11,202 nucleotides of DNA, taken from assembly GCA_001953115.1 (NCBI GenBank), contig LSSL01001419.1, positions 4,474-15,675 on the forward strand. Direction: 5' to 3'. Below, one piece after another: positions 1 through 9,178 of the stretch (within the stretch, counting starts at the first letter, position 1; every line of letters starts with the position of its first letter). The translations under genes and the position numbers were made by a program. Under the pieces are notes generated by a model. It was given only the letters and a program-made list of their open reading frames with translations. It searched no databases and had not been told where the DNA came from. Source of the DNA: Smittium mucronatum. Lineage: Eukaryota; Kickxellomycota; Harpellomycetes; Harpellales; Legeriomycetaceae.

Positions 1-2928
1 CATTATTAATGTCTTTGGTTTTATAACGAAAGAAACACTCATAGAATTAAAAACAGGTTTTATTAATTATTCACTAGGATCTAAAATCATAATAATAAAT
101 TTTTAAAATTAATGATGTTAGAACCTTATTGGCTTTTTTTACGAAATAAATAACTGGTTAGTGAATAGCTCAGTTGAAAAAAAAAAATTCTGCGCTTTTC
201 ATGATTTAAAGGGAGAAATAATTTATAATTGGCAGCCTAAATCATTATAAATGCGTAATTACGTAAATTCCCCCATTATATTTAACCTTAAAGTTTTATG
301 ATCATTGATTATATCATGATTAAACTATTAATATCTAGCTGAAAAAAATACTATCTAATATCAAAAAAAACCTCAATATTTTGTCCAATAATCGGAATCA
401 ACAGCCCAGAATCACGACGCTAATTTTTCTAATATACTTGCTGTTATAATTAATTTGACCTTTTTTTTTTATTTTCCATAAACTCGGTATAACAAAACTA
501 GAAATAATGGACTGAGTAATCGGTTAACTTCAGAATATTTCAATGAAAACAATATAGAATAAAGATTGATTTTTCAAAAACATGCTCATCGATCAACAGG
601 AGCTCAAGCCAAAGTAGTAAAACTATTGAAAATCCGGTAAAATTATTATATTAGAAAATTAATCGCATAAAAATCGGTTTTTGTGGAAAAATCTTGTATT
701 GAAATCGGTAGAAGTAATTTTTACTTATTATGATTGAAAATTTTCAAGATAAATCAAAACGATGTAGTCATACATGGTAATATTGGTATAAATTGCCATA
801 AAAAACTTTATTGATCCGTGATTTCATCTCAAGGTCTAACTCTGATCTATCTCTTAGGGTTAAAAAGGCAAAAAAGATTAAATGAGTCTTAAAATGCTTG
901 ATAAAAAACAGATGTCACAATTCTCCAGCCTGCAGAATTATTTAATATTCAAACTTTGTATAATAATTTACGATTTTAAAGAAAATTTCAATATCGAAAG
1001 AATGTTATTTGAGTACATTTATTATAACAAAATAAAAAGGTATATATATTCAGAGATTTTGACTAAAAAAAATGGTGACCAGTTTAAGAAGATTTATATT
1101 GATTTTTTTTGGCTGGAAATTCACCTATTTCTCTAAGTTAGATCTTAGGCTTCTTTATATACTGCCATGATTAGCCGATTTTCTTATATCTATATATTTG
1201 GGGGTGACTCTGATCCTCATGATATGAGCATATAATTGCTTTATGCGGTTATGGAATTCCCAATTGAGAAATTTGTGGTAAGATTTTTTTAAATTTTCTT
1301 TTTTTATATTCCCGAAAAAATAATTTTATCGACAGTAATATTGGAACGCTTTCAGATCTGTTCATAGAATAGGTATCAGTTATAGAGATTTACACAATTG
1401 GCTATTTATTCTATGCTTTTAGGTCTAATACGGCTGATATTGCAGACATAGGCAATTTAATCCTGGTTTAAATGGGCTATAATTTTTCAAGTATGATCTT
1501 TATTAATCCCTAGTATCTAAAAAAATGTTAATAATCTATAAAATTAAGAGCTATCTAATCTTTTATGGATTTAATAACTATATGTTTTTTTTACCCATAA
1601 TTAAATTTCTCACCGGAAACTATGATACAAAATATTTTAAAATTGCGGTTTCTAAAAATGATATGAGGAATATATACTCTCCGGATTCCCCCAGTATTGG
1701 TGTAGATCTCTATTTTATTGTGGAATCTTATTCAAATTCAGTACATATACCATATCTTTAAGAAATTTCCTATTTTTACTGAGCCACTAGATTGAAAGAT
1801 ATGAATGGGGTGAGATTTATGAATTTCTTTTGTTTTATTTTTTTAATAGTTTTTCCTACAGTTTAGATACTTTAAATATATTGCATATAAAAGAATTCCA
1901 TAGCTTAATGATGGAATTTCCTAGAAAATATGAAGCAAACTCTTTAATACCGGGTTAGTTCAATTTAATAATTTTCTTTCTTCTTTTCTTTCTTTCTTTC
2001 TTTCTTTCTTTACTTTACTTTACTACAAGACACTTTATCGTAGAGCGTCATTGATTATATATCTAATTTATTGGAATTAGCTTGATAGTATCCACTAAAT
2101 ATCTCCTTCATAGTGAGAAATATACAAAAAAACATCGAATAAAAAATTTAATTTAATTTTTATTGTATTTTTTTTACCGTTAACATTTATTAATAAAACA
2201 TTTTAAAAATATTAACAGTTTTTTTATCATTAATTATATTTTTATAAAAAGTCTCCGATATTTTATATTAACAATTTATACCATTTTTGGTTTATTGTAT
2301 TCAGGATGTTTGATTTTTAACTGATTTCTGTGAATTTCACGATATAAAATTTGAAATTTTTTTAAAAAAAAACGGCTAGTTTAACCCTTATGATATTATC
2401 TTTTATACTCACAAATTCATTTTATATTTTAGATCCTTTCACCTTAGGGAAGTCAGTATACATCTATAAATGCGATTTGATTAACATCTCCAGCATCCAA
2501 GCATTTCAAAATTTTATATGGCTTGATTTAAAATTTGAATAGATTCAAAACTTTAGAAAAAATAATGCATATTATTTGTGAGTAATATTTATGATTACTT
2601 TTAGTAATAGTGTGCTCAATAAATTAAATGAGAAATAATTTTCTTGTTATTGGTTTTTTTTGTTTCATGATAGATTACTAGTAAAAATAAATTGCACTAA
2701 AGCGCCATTCAAATTCCCAATTAGGGTATTAGAAAATTGTGAAAACCTTTAAATTTTGTTCAATAGGAATGGCTAAAACATGGATCATGTTCATTGGATA
2801 AATTTAACCATAATTTTCCAGTAAAAATGATATGAAACAAAATGCCCTCTTCATAAGAGCCTATAATTTGGAAATTGCTCAGCTCATCCAATAGAATTAT
2901 AATTTATATATCACGAAAAGCTAAGTGG
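1..2928. other. AT-rich intergenic spacer upstream of ERD2
   Basis: This stretch is dominated by A and T runs, and stops are frequent in all frames. The longest open stretches, 864-1136 and 1525-1761 on the plus strand (about 80-90 codons), encode K/I/Y/F/N-rich sequence that mirrors base composition and has no motif I recognise. A CTAAC-plus-CTCTTAG splice-acceptor-like pair (836-857) sits before the first of them, but a TAA follows at 861 in that frame. The only clear structure is the microsatellite at 1983-2023. I see no RNA gene or transposon signature here. Old decayed elements cannot be excluded by eye. Confidence 0.6.
1983..2023. repeat. Compound microsatellite, (CTTT)n passing into (CTTTA)n
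   Basis: The C residues fall at 1988, 1992, 1996, 2000, 2004 and 2008, giving a strict 4-nt period. They then fall at 2008, 2013, 2018 and 2023, a 5-nt period created by insertion of an A in each unit. One strand is therefore pure pyrimidine for about 25 bases before switching to a pentanucleotide array. This is typical slippage-derived sequence in an AT-rich spacer and no function is implied. Confidence 0.9.
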
Positions 2929-2935
2929 TATAAAA
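2929..2935 (+). promoter_or_regulatory. TATA-like element upstream of ERD2
   Basis: TATAAAA is an exact match to the eukaryotic TATA consensus and lies 149 bp before the ERD2 ATG. An alternative is the TA dinucleotide run at 3046-3060, but it is only about 18-30 bp from the ATG, close for a TATA box with any leader. In DNA this rich in A and T such matches occur often by chance, so the assignment is tentative. Confidence 0.3.
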
Positions 2936-3018
2936 ATAGGCCATAATGATATAACGAAATAGTCTACTGGTGACGAAAGAGTACAGCTTAGTCAATGCTT
3001 CTCTCCTTAAAAGGCGAA

Positions 3019-3081
3019 ATGGAAATCTCAAGTAGTCCCTATAGATATATATATATATATTCAAACAAATATACAAAATGA
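3019..3081 (+). promoter_or_regulatory. Upstream ORF whose stop overlaps the ERD2 start
   Basis: An ATG at 3019 opens a 20-codon frame that ends with TGA at 3079-3081. It overlaps the ERD2 ATG (3078-3080) as the four bases ATGA. Much of the peptide is Tyr/Ile repeats from the TA run at 3046-3060. If the transcript starts upstream of 3019, scanning ribosomes would meet this ATG first and finish exactly at the ERD2 start, a layout that can allow reinitiation or repress translation. If transcription starts within or after the TA run, the uORF is not in the mRNA. The sequence does not settle which. Confidence 0.3.
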
Positions 3082-3816
3082 ATTTATTCAGTTTCTGCGG
3101 CGATTTGCTGCATCTCTACGCTATATTCATCCTCCTAAACAAATTCATCAGAACTCGATCCTGTGCAGGTATCATAATATCTATTAAATTTTTTTCTGAT
3201 ATTGTCACTTTAAATTTTCTCATGCTTTCCATCTGTCTTATCTTTGTTTTTTACAGGGATTTCATCAAAAACACAAATTTTATATCTAATTGTTTTTTTG
3301 ACCAGATATGCTAATTTATTCATTATTTATTACTCATTTTATTACACCCTGATGCGGATCATTTTCATCGGAACCACTGCATACACTGTATATAAGATGA
3401 GAATTATCGAAGATTCTACCTACAATCACACTTTAGATGTCTTCCCCATAAAGTATTTGTTACTTGGTGCCGCAATTCTTTCTCTTATTTTCCCTGATAA
3501 ACTATCTGTCATCGGTGTATTATGGTCTTTTTCTATTTATCTTGAATCCGTTGCTATAATCCCACAATTATCCATGATGAAAAGCGCAGGCGAAAAAGAT
3601 AAAATTGCAACTATTTATGTTTTTGTCCTGTTTGGCTATCGCGTATTTTACTTGTTTAACTGGGTTTATCGCCACTATGCAGAGGGTTACATTGACTATA
3701 TTTCCTGGTTTGCCGGGACCGCACAGGTTTTTTTATACACCTTTTTCTTCTATCTTTACTTTACTCGAGTCATTAGTATCCCTATGATTCAGAAATCAAC
3801 CCCCGCAAATATCTGA
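3078..3816 (+). CDS. ERD2: ER lumen protein-retaining (KDEL/HDEL) receptor, ERD2 family; two exons
   Basis: Exons are 3078-3168 and 3257-3816, giving 216 residues (human KDELR has 212). ERD2 receptors are seven-helix Golgi/ER proteins that bind escaped ER residents by their C-terminal K/HDEL and return them in COPI vesicles. Recognised motifs are MNLF at the N-terminus, GDLLHL (8-13), RSCAGIS (27-33, across the splice), TRY (46-48), WSFSIYLESVAIIPQL (120-135), YLFNW (162-166) and FFYLYFTRV (194-202). Alignment to human KDELR needs no gaps to about residue 200. H12, R47, Y48, W120, E127, E143, R159, W166, R169 and D177 are kept. Human R5, D50, E117 and D193 are replaced by S5, N50, G117 and F193, and the tail (202-216) lacks the Lys-Lys pair. 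The ATG at 3078 matches the family start exactly and has A at -3. The frame is intact, with richer base composition than its surroundings. Family certain; canonical ligand specificity uncertain. Confidence 0.96.
3169..3256 (+). other. ERD2: Spliceosomal intron of ERD2 (88 bp, phase 1)
   Basis: The donor is GTATCA at 3169 and the acceptor TTTTTTACAG ends at 3256. Removal joins the G of a Gly codon to GG and rebuilds the family-conserved SCAG-IS segment exactly. Left in place, the intron would add unrelated residues and an in-frame stop at 3312-3314. The 3' part is pyrimidine-rich (about 3220-3252). I do not see a clean CTAAC branch site; CTCAT or CTTAT sequences at 3220-3240 are possible. Confidence 0.95.
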
Positions 3817-3881
3817 AAACCCTTATCATATTCTCTGCAATTTCTTAGTTGATAGGATAACTTTAATAATTTTTCTAATCA

Positions 3882-3908
3882 AATAAAACCATTTCTCTCG
3901 GAAATGGT
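3882..3908 (+). terminator. Poly(A) signal AATAAA directly followed by an 8-bp hairpin, 3' end of ERD2
   Basis: AATAAA at 3882-3887 lies 65 bases after the ERD2 stop, a usual place for a cleavage/polyadenylation signal. Immediately after it, ACCATTTC (3888-3895) and GAAATGGT (3901-3908) form a perfect 8-bp inverted repeat around a 5-base loop. Assignment as the ERD2 poly(A) signal is inference from position. The pairing itself is directly visible. Confidence 0.5.
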
Positions 3909-6590
3909 CGTTATGAACTTTCTTTTATATATTAACTTGAGCTTGGTAAAAGCTATCAATATTGATGCTTAGATTGTACAGTATAACATTTTAGTCCTTT
4001 AGTAAATAGATATTTATAAATACATCCATTATCCAATAAAGTGATCTTATGATAAAGAGTTTTTTTAGCGAGGAATTTCCTTAGTATTGCTGATATATTA
4101 ACTGCCTCCATTTCATTGTAATTATTTTGAGTGTTTATATGGTTTGGGGGTCCTAAAATAGAATCAGTAGATAGCCTTAGTATAAAATATTTTTTTCAAA
4201 AGATGATAGAAATTTAAGATTTAGATATACTCAATTAAATATGAAGTATATAAATCGGCATCGAATCTTTATGGTACTGTTCAGTTATTAATTTACAAAC
4301 TTTTCTATAAATTTTAATAAAGTTAAGTTTTGGGAGTATGGTAAAATGGAAAGTTGAAAATTGAAAATTGGTAATTTCCCACAATATTGAAATTCCTAAA
4401 AATAATTGTTATAATCAAAATATTAAATCTTGAACTCTTCTGTTAGAATACACTAATAGCTTACAAAAACCTTAAAAAGAATCTGTTAATTCAGCGGAAT
4501 CATAATCAAAATTAATACAATTAAAAGATCGGTTTATATATTTCCAGAAACCAGTCATAATAAATACACAGTTTAGGGAATCCCCTTAAAAAAGGTTTAA
4601 CGAAGAAATGGGATGTAAAAAGAAATAAAAAATTATGTTCAATTCGTATCTGAAATTAGAATCTGCATTACTTTCCATATTTTGGAGTATTTTGACAGTT
4701 ATGAAAACAGGGAAAATATTCAAAATTAATAATAAACTAACAAGATATGAACAGCCCTTTTAAAAATAAGATTTATAATGTATATATAGCTACCATCCAG
4801 TAAATGATATACATCAAAAGTTGTTTCCACAATCATCCTTTTACTTCTAAATACGTATTTTTTTTTAGAATCCTCTAGAAAATAGCTTTCCACAATTCTT
4901 TCAAACACACATAGGTTTACTTGGTTTAATAAAACACTATTTTTTTTTCAGGGAAGGGGAGTTGGTGATTTTTGAATCAAGCACATCAATTGATTGGCCA
5001 AAAACAACCTGGTTTTATTCTTAAAATGATAATACCTCTGTAATAGTAAAGGGAAAATAAAAAAGATCAATAAAAATTTAATGCTGGATACCTATAGCTT
5101 ACATTGGACATAAACCAACCGGAAACTGCAACAATTTAAATAATTATACACCAATAATTTTATCAAAGGAAAAGAAAAAAAATCTAAAAAAATAGATATT
5201 TTAATGTAAAAATAATAAATTTAGGTTCAAGAACAGCCTGAAGGTTGTCTATTAAAAGTCAGAAAATCTTCTAATTTTAAAATATTTTTATAATATAAAA
5301 CTTATCTTTGGAGTTCTAAAAATTAAATGATAGAAATCTCTACTTGTAAAAAAAAACGTCAAATATAAAAAAAGGCTTAAAATGAGATAAATTGGTGCTT
5401 ATATGATTAAGTAAAACTTGGAAAAAATAACCCAAGTTCAAAACTAAATCAGTAAAAAACAAATCGATTTTAGAAATCTCACAGTTACTGTTTTATAATT
5501 TTATTAAATTGATTATATCAATTAAAATTTATCAATAAAACCTCCATTAATCAAACTATATATAAATGTGCATGTTGTATTACTTTTTTAGTGAAAAAAT
5601 ATGTTTCGTTAAAAGAACCTGTCTATAAGACCTTTTTTTTGAAGGGAAATGTTTCGTCACTCAAGTTTATTTAAAACCTTAGGGAAAAAGCGGAAAAAAT
5701 ACTTCGAAATTAAACATCATTAAATTTTTTCACAAAAAAAAAAATGGTGTTTAGATTAAAATTTAATTGAAAAAAAAAAAAATTATGAAAATCTCCTATC
5801 TTAATGTACTGAGATAATAACAAATATGCTATTTTATAGAGTAAAGAATATGAAAAATTAAAATTAGCAATATATTTTCCATAATTATTGTTTCTTAAAT
5901 CTTTTAAATACTCTTCGTAATATTTGAATATTGTTTGCATTTGGTGCCATTTATTATCATTTAACATAAAAAAATTGTCAATTATGTTAAAAATGAATTC
6001 GAAAATGCAAGTTTATTAAGAGAGCAATATTTTTGTAGCAATTTATAAAACCATCCTAGTATTTAGGGCTAAAGAGTTCGATAATAATATCAAATCTAAA
6101 AAATCGTAAGCTCATCAAAAATCTTGTGACCATTTTAAGAACGGAATAATTGGAAATAGTCCCCAAAAAAATTGCTATAATTTCAACCAATGTACCAAAG
6201 GTATTCAATTATTGTGATATATGGCTAATGTGATTTCAATTACTATCTTTTAAACGACATTACTTAAGACAGCATAAGTCAGGGTGATCATTATATCTTT
6301 CTTTTTTAAATTCTTTTATAAGTGAGAATACTGAATGTAATAAAATAAGACTACAGAATCAACAAAATAGGGCCTTAAATTAGATATTTATATGTTTTTA
6401 AACATTCTTTGTTATCTAATAACATATAAAAAGAATTGATTTTATTGGAATATTAATTAAATGCATTTTTATAATCCTTATTTAATCTGAAAGTGAGTTT
6501 TTCGAAATTCACATAATTCTATCATAATTTTCCACTAAATATCATATAAGTGGTTACTATAATCTCTGTGCTAATAAAGAAAACCAATGG

Positions 6591-6620
6591 AGATGAGATG
6601 AAATGAAATAAAATAAAATT
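6591..6620. repeat. Imperfect pentanucleotide repeat (AGATG to AAATA), six units
   Basis: Six consecutive 5-base units read AGATG, AGATG, AAATG, AAATA, AAATA, AAATT. The changes run in one direction along the array (G to A at unit position 2, then G to A at position 5), as expected of a slippage array that has expanded from successive variant units. Confidence 0.85.
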
Positions 6621-6721
6621 CGCTTAATTTTCGATAGTAATCCTACAAGCCTATTATTTATACAATTACCTCTGTGGATATAATAGTTCCAAACAAAAAA
6701 TACTCCATTTATATAAATAAA

Positions 6722-6807
6722 GTGGTATTTATACAATGGAATATATTTGTAGATAAATTTACTAAACCAAAAAGGGTAATGGTGGTATGTGACAATGGAA
6801 TATATTT
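6722..6807. repeat. Short partial direct repeat with about 60-bp spacing
   Basis: GTGGTAT occurs at 6722-6728 and 6782-6788, each followed a few bases later by the same 16-mer ACAATGGAATATATTT at 6733-6748 and 6792-6807. The remainder of the two 60-bp units is not alike, so this is either an old tandem duplication that has largely diverged or a short copy event. No gene is associated. Confidence 0.6.
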
Positions 6808-6897
6808 ATAATTTTTGTCATTCATATGCTGATTAACTGGAAAGGCTGGATATTGGATAACCATAAAAGCTAAATTTAATGAAAATAGAAGCTATCC

Positions 6898-6960
6898 AAA
6901 AAAAAAATCACTAACAAATTATTTTTTTTGAAAAAAAAAATTTTTTTAAAAACTATAAAA
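6898..6960. repeat. Dense A-tract/T-tract block
   Basis: Consecutive homopolymer runs of about 7 to 10 A or T alternate here, including a T run, GA, a longer A run and another T run around 6923-6950 that could fold back or be intrinsically bent. Such poly(dA:dT) tracts tend to exclude nucleosomes. No coding content is possible in this stretch. Confidence 0.7.
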
Positions 6961-7697
6961 ATAAACTAAAAATATCGGAATCAAAAAAATATGAAAAAAA
7001 TCGTTTAATTTCTCCAAAATTTTATTAGCTTTATATCTAAAATTTTAAATTTTAAATGGATCTAGGAACTTGAAATTATTTTTTTATGGTTCTATTATGT
7101 CCTAAATAATAAAAAAACCGGGATATTAGACTTAAAGATTAAATGCAAAAAATGTTGAAGTTTTTACGGTTAATTTATATATTGAAAAGTTATTACAAAA
7201 ACCACGTATTATCACTTTATACGCATCAATGGAAGATTTTTTTTTCTTAGTTAAAATATCTTTCTTAATTTGACTACTAATGGCTTCTAAAAAATTATAT
7301 TTGGATATTCAGATAAAATAATAGCAACTTGTTTAAAAAAAAATCGTTTCTGGCGTTTTTGAGGGAGCATAAATCAATTAAATAACAAGATCTTCTTTTT
7401 TTGTATACAAGAAATTTTTTAGAAAAAATATCATTAAAGCCCTGCTTAAAAAAGTCAAAAAAAAATAGTTTAATAAACAGAAAATTGCTGATAAGGTATG
7501 AACTAATAAGTTCCTTAACATATTGTCCCTATATTTTTAGTAATGAAAATTTGATGGTTTATATATTTAGCATCAACCATCCGAAATTGCTTTAAAAAAG
7601 CGATATCCTGAGTTTACACACAGTTATAAACTAAGCATACTGAATGTGAAAATATGGCCATTAATAAAGAAAATTCTTTAAAAAAAAACACTTACAA

Positions 7698-7912
7698 ATG
7701 AAAATATTCAAAAAAGACTTTTCCCAAGCATGGTGAAGCCCTAATCGATCCCTATGCTATGAATATCAGGCCCTGAGAGCTACAACAGCCTCTAATTTGT
7801 GGAACTAATAGAAAATATGTTTAGACTGTGCTATGAAGGGAAGCTCACCCAGTATCAATATTTAAATGTTCTTCAATCCCCGAATACTCTTTTCGTTAAT
7901 CCTGACAAATAA
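7698..7912 (+). pseudogene. Unidentified coding-like patch, probably a gene remnant
   Basis: This patch has higher GC and more complex sequence than its flanks. From ATG 7698 one frame runs to a TGA at 7731-7733 and continues open to about 7805 with residues such as YEYQALRATTASNLWN. A different frame is open at 7796-7909 and ends in TAA 7910-7912, with segments such as LIENMFRLCYEGKLTQ and QSPNTLFVNPDK. The residue mix (W, C, Q, P, G, charged) resembles real protein rather than AT-driven noise. No single frame spans it, and no convincing intron joins the parts; a TTTAG acceptor-like site lies at 7820-7824. I do not recognise the family. It may be a frameshifted pseudogene, exons of an unidentified gene, or chance. 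Confidence 0.22.
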
Positions 7913-8510
7913 TTATGTAACTTTAAAAAATCCTCCGATATTCGTTCCGAAAATAGTGCAAATTAAACTATCGAAATAAAAGGTCAATTCTTTGATTTTA
8001 GTATTATTTTTTGCTTAATGCCACATTTTATTTATATATTTTCAGAATCTAAAGTGCTTCTGAGCTCCTTTTTATACGTATTGTCGTTTTTTTACTTGGC
8101 GGTTAATTTATTGATACCAATGATTGACATATAATTAATGAAAAATATTTCATATGAATAAAAGGCCATCGTATTTTTTTAGCCTCATCATTTAGTATTC
8201 GACCAATTAAGTGTTTATTTTTTAATGATATAGACCATTGAGACTGTGTACAATCTGATTTTAGCAAAATCTAAAATATTTATCATCTAGAAATATTTCA
8301 TTATTCCAGACTGCTTAAATTTGAGGAGGACCACTCATAAACTATTAAAATATAATCAATATGATGTAAATTTCCCTCAACCTAAAAAGAAAAATAACGA
8401 AATCATTAGTAATAAATAATAGTAATTTTATAACAAGGACTAAAAAAGCTTTATACCAAAATTATTTTCCAAAAAACACATTGTTAGTAAGGATATTTCT
8501 TTAACATTGA

Positions 8511-8915
8511 CAAATAAAATGTAAAATTTCTTATCAGAAAGTATCTAGAAATGAATTCAGTATAAGAAATTACAATGAGGATGTTAGAGGATATATTCAT
8601 ATATGTTGCAAACTTTTTGTCATAGTTCTTTTTTCTTTGGTATGCTCTATGTACCTCTATTCATTTCAATTTGAATATGCATATTTGGTAGCTACATCAA
8701 TACAGCTAATTAAACGTAAGTTTTGTATAATTTTTATAAAATCAAAATTGATATTGGCTGTAAACGATGGCAATCTTTAGCCCACACACAGTGAAAAGGC
8801 TAACCTCTGTATGAATATATTCATTTTAGAGACGTATTGCAGTTGGTATATTAGAAGATCAAATAAGCCATTTCTTTCCACCCTTACAATTTCCAAATCC
8901 CCATTTGATAATTGA
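8511..8915 (+). CDS. Candidate small spliced gene of unknown function (exon to 8715, exon from 8830)
   Basis: One plus-strand frame is open from 8511 to 8777 and again from 8781 to TGA 8913-8915, with one TAG at 8778-8780. That stop lies inside a stretch with good intron signals: donor GTAAGT (8716-8721), branch-like CTAAC (8800-8804) and acceptor TTTTAG (8824-8829). Removing these 114 bp keeps the frame and deletes the TAG. The product would carry a hydrophobic helix (about 8607-8650, FVIVLFSLVCSMYLY) followed by a more polar region ending ISKSPFDN. An AATAAA lies at 8959-8964. The weak point is the start: the only in-frame ATG is at 8649, which would give about 51 residues and cut off the helix, so an upstream exon may be missing. 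I recognise no family. A pseudogene or chance are real alternatives. Confidence 0.25.
8716..8829 (+). other. Candidate spliceosomal intron (114 bp)
   Basis: GTAAGT donor, CTAAC branch-like sequence with its A at 8803, and a TTTTAG acceptor 26 bases later match common fungal intron spacing. The length is a multiple of three and the interval holds the only in-frame stop of the surrounding open frame. A palindrome TGAATATATTCA (8812-8823) lies between branch and acceptor. Support is from sequence only. Confidence 0.3.
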
Positions 8916-9178
8916 CTAAGGTATGGCAATTATTTGCCTACACTTGCATGGTCTGAAAAATAAATTCCAATCTTTACTTGCAATGAAAGGTTCAATGACG
9001 TTATTTAGAAAAAAAATTACGAAATAAAATAAATCTCGTAATATGAAACTTTCTAACAAAAAAACTCCCAAAACTCTGTGTAATAATTGGTGGTCAAATA
9101 TACAAGGTGTATTATAATAGGTATAAAAAACCCTAGTGGCAAATCGCGGATCAATATATTACATAAATATTGGCATGT

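Larger units (their letters stand above)
3909..7690. other. Long AT-rich spacer between ERD2 and the downstream genes
   Basis: This interval has no recognisable gene on either strand. Minus-strand open stretches at 4726-4908 and 5710-5967 and a plus-strand one at 7401-7595 (no ATG start) encode low-complexity K/N/I/F/Y-rich peptides expected from composition. Homopolymer runs are common, for example at 5740-5780 and 6898-6960. A pyrimidine tract ending in CAG at 4941-4951 is followed by a 23-codon open segment of unusually balanced composition (to about 5024), but I find no partner exon. Small repeats are listed separately. Confidence 0.6.

Noticed and set aside
864..1136. Open frame of about 90 codons with ATG at 882
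   Set aside because: The peptide is rich in K, I, Y, F and N as expected from AT-rich DNA, shows no motif, and a TAA follows the nearest acceptor-like site in that frame. One or a few open stretches this long are expected by chance over six frames of 11 kb.
1276..1362. GTAAGA to GACAG or TTTCAG as a possible intron
   Set aside because: There is no branch-like site in place, and the joined reading frames are very short or stop at once.
1525..1761. Plus-strand ORF of 78 codons
   Set aside because: The first half is composition-driven and no family, signal or splice context is recognisable. The length is within chance range.
2420..2430. Exact match to the yeast ARS 11-mer pattern
   Set aside because: Such AT-only matches arise readily by chance in this composition, and yeast origin rules need not apply to this organism.
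3605..3787. Alternative-frame ORF inside ERD2 exon 2
   Set aside because: It is a shadow of the ERD2 frame, which carries all the family motifs.
4726..4908. Minus-strand ORF of 60 codons
   Set aside because: No motif, low-complexity flanks and chance length.
5228..5238. GGTTCAAGAAC resembling a tRNA B-box
   Set aside because: No A-box, stem pairing or T-arm is present around it.
5710..5967. Minus-strand ORF of 85 codons
   Set aside because: It is built largely on homopolymer runs encoding F, K and N, with no recognisable domain.
7401..7595. Plus-strand open stretch without an ATG start
   Set aside because: It begins at TTG, is K/S/I/L-rich, and lacks motifs or splice signals.
8680..8912. 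Faint resemblance of the candidate spliced product to DAD1/OST2 (AYL, YC and FLS in similar order)
   Set aside because: The matches need a gap and the residues between are non-conservative, including charged residues where a membrane helix is expected. I do not assign the family.
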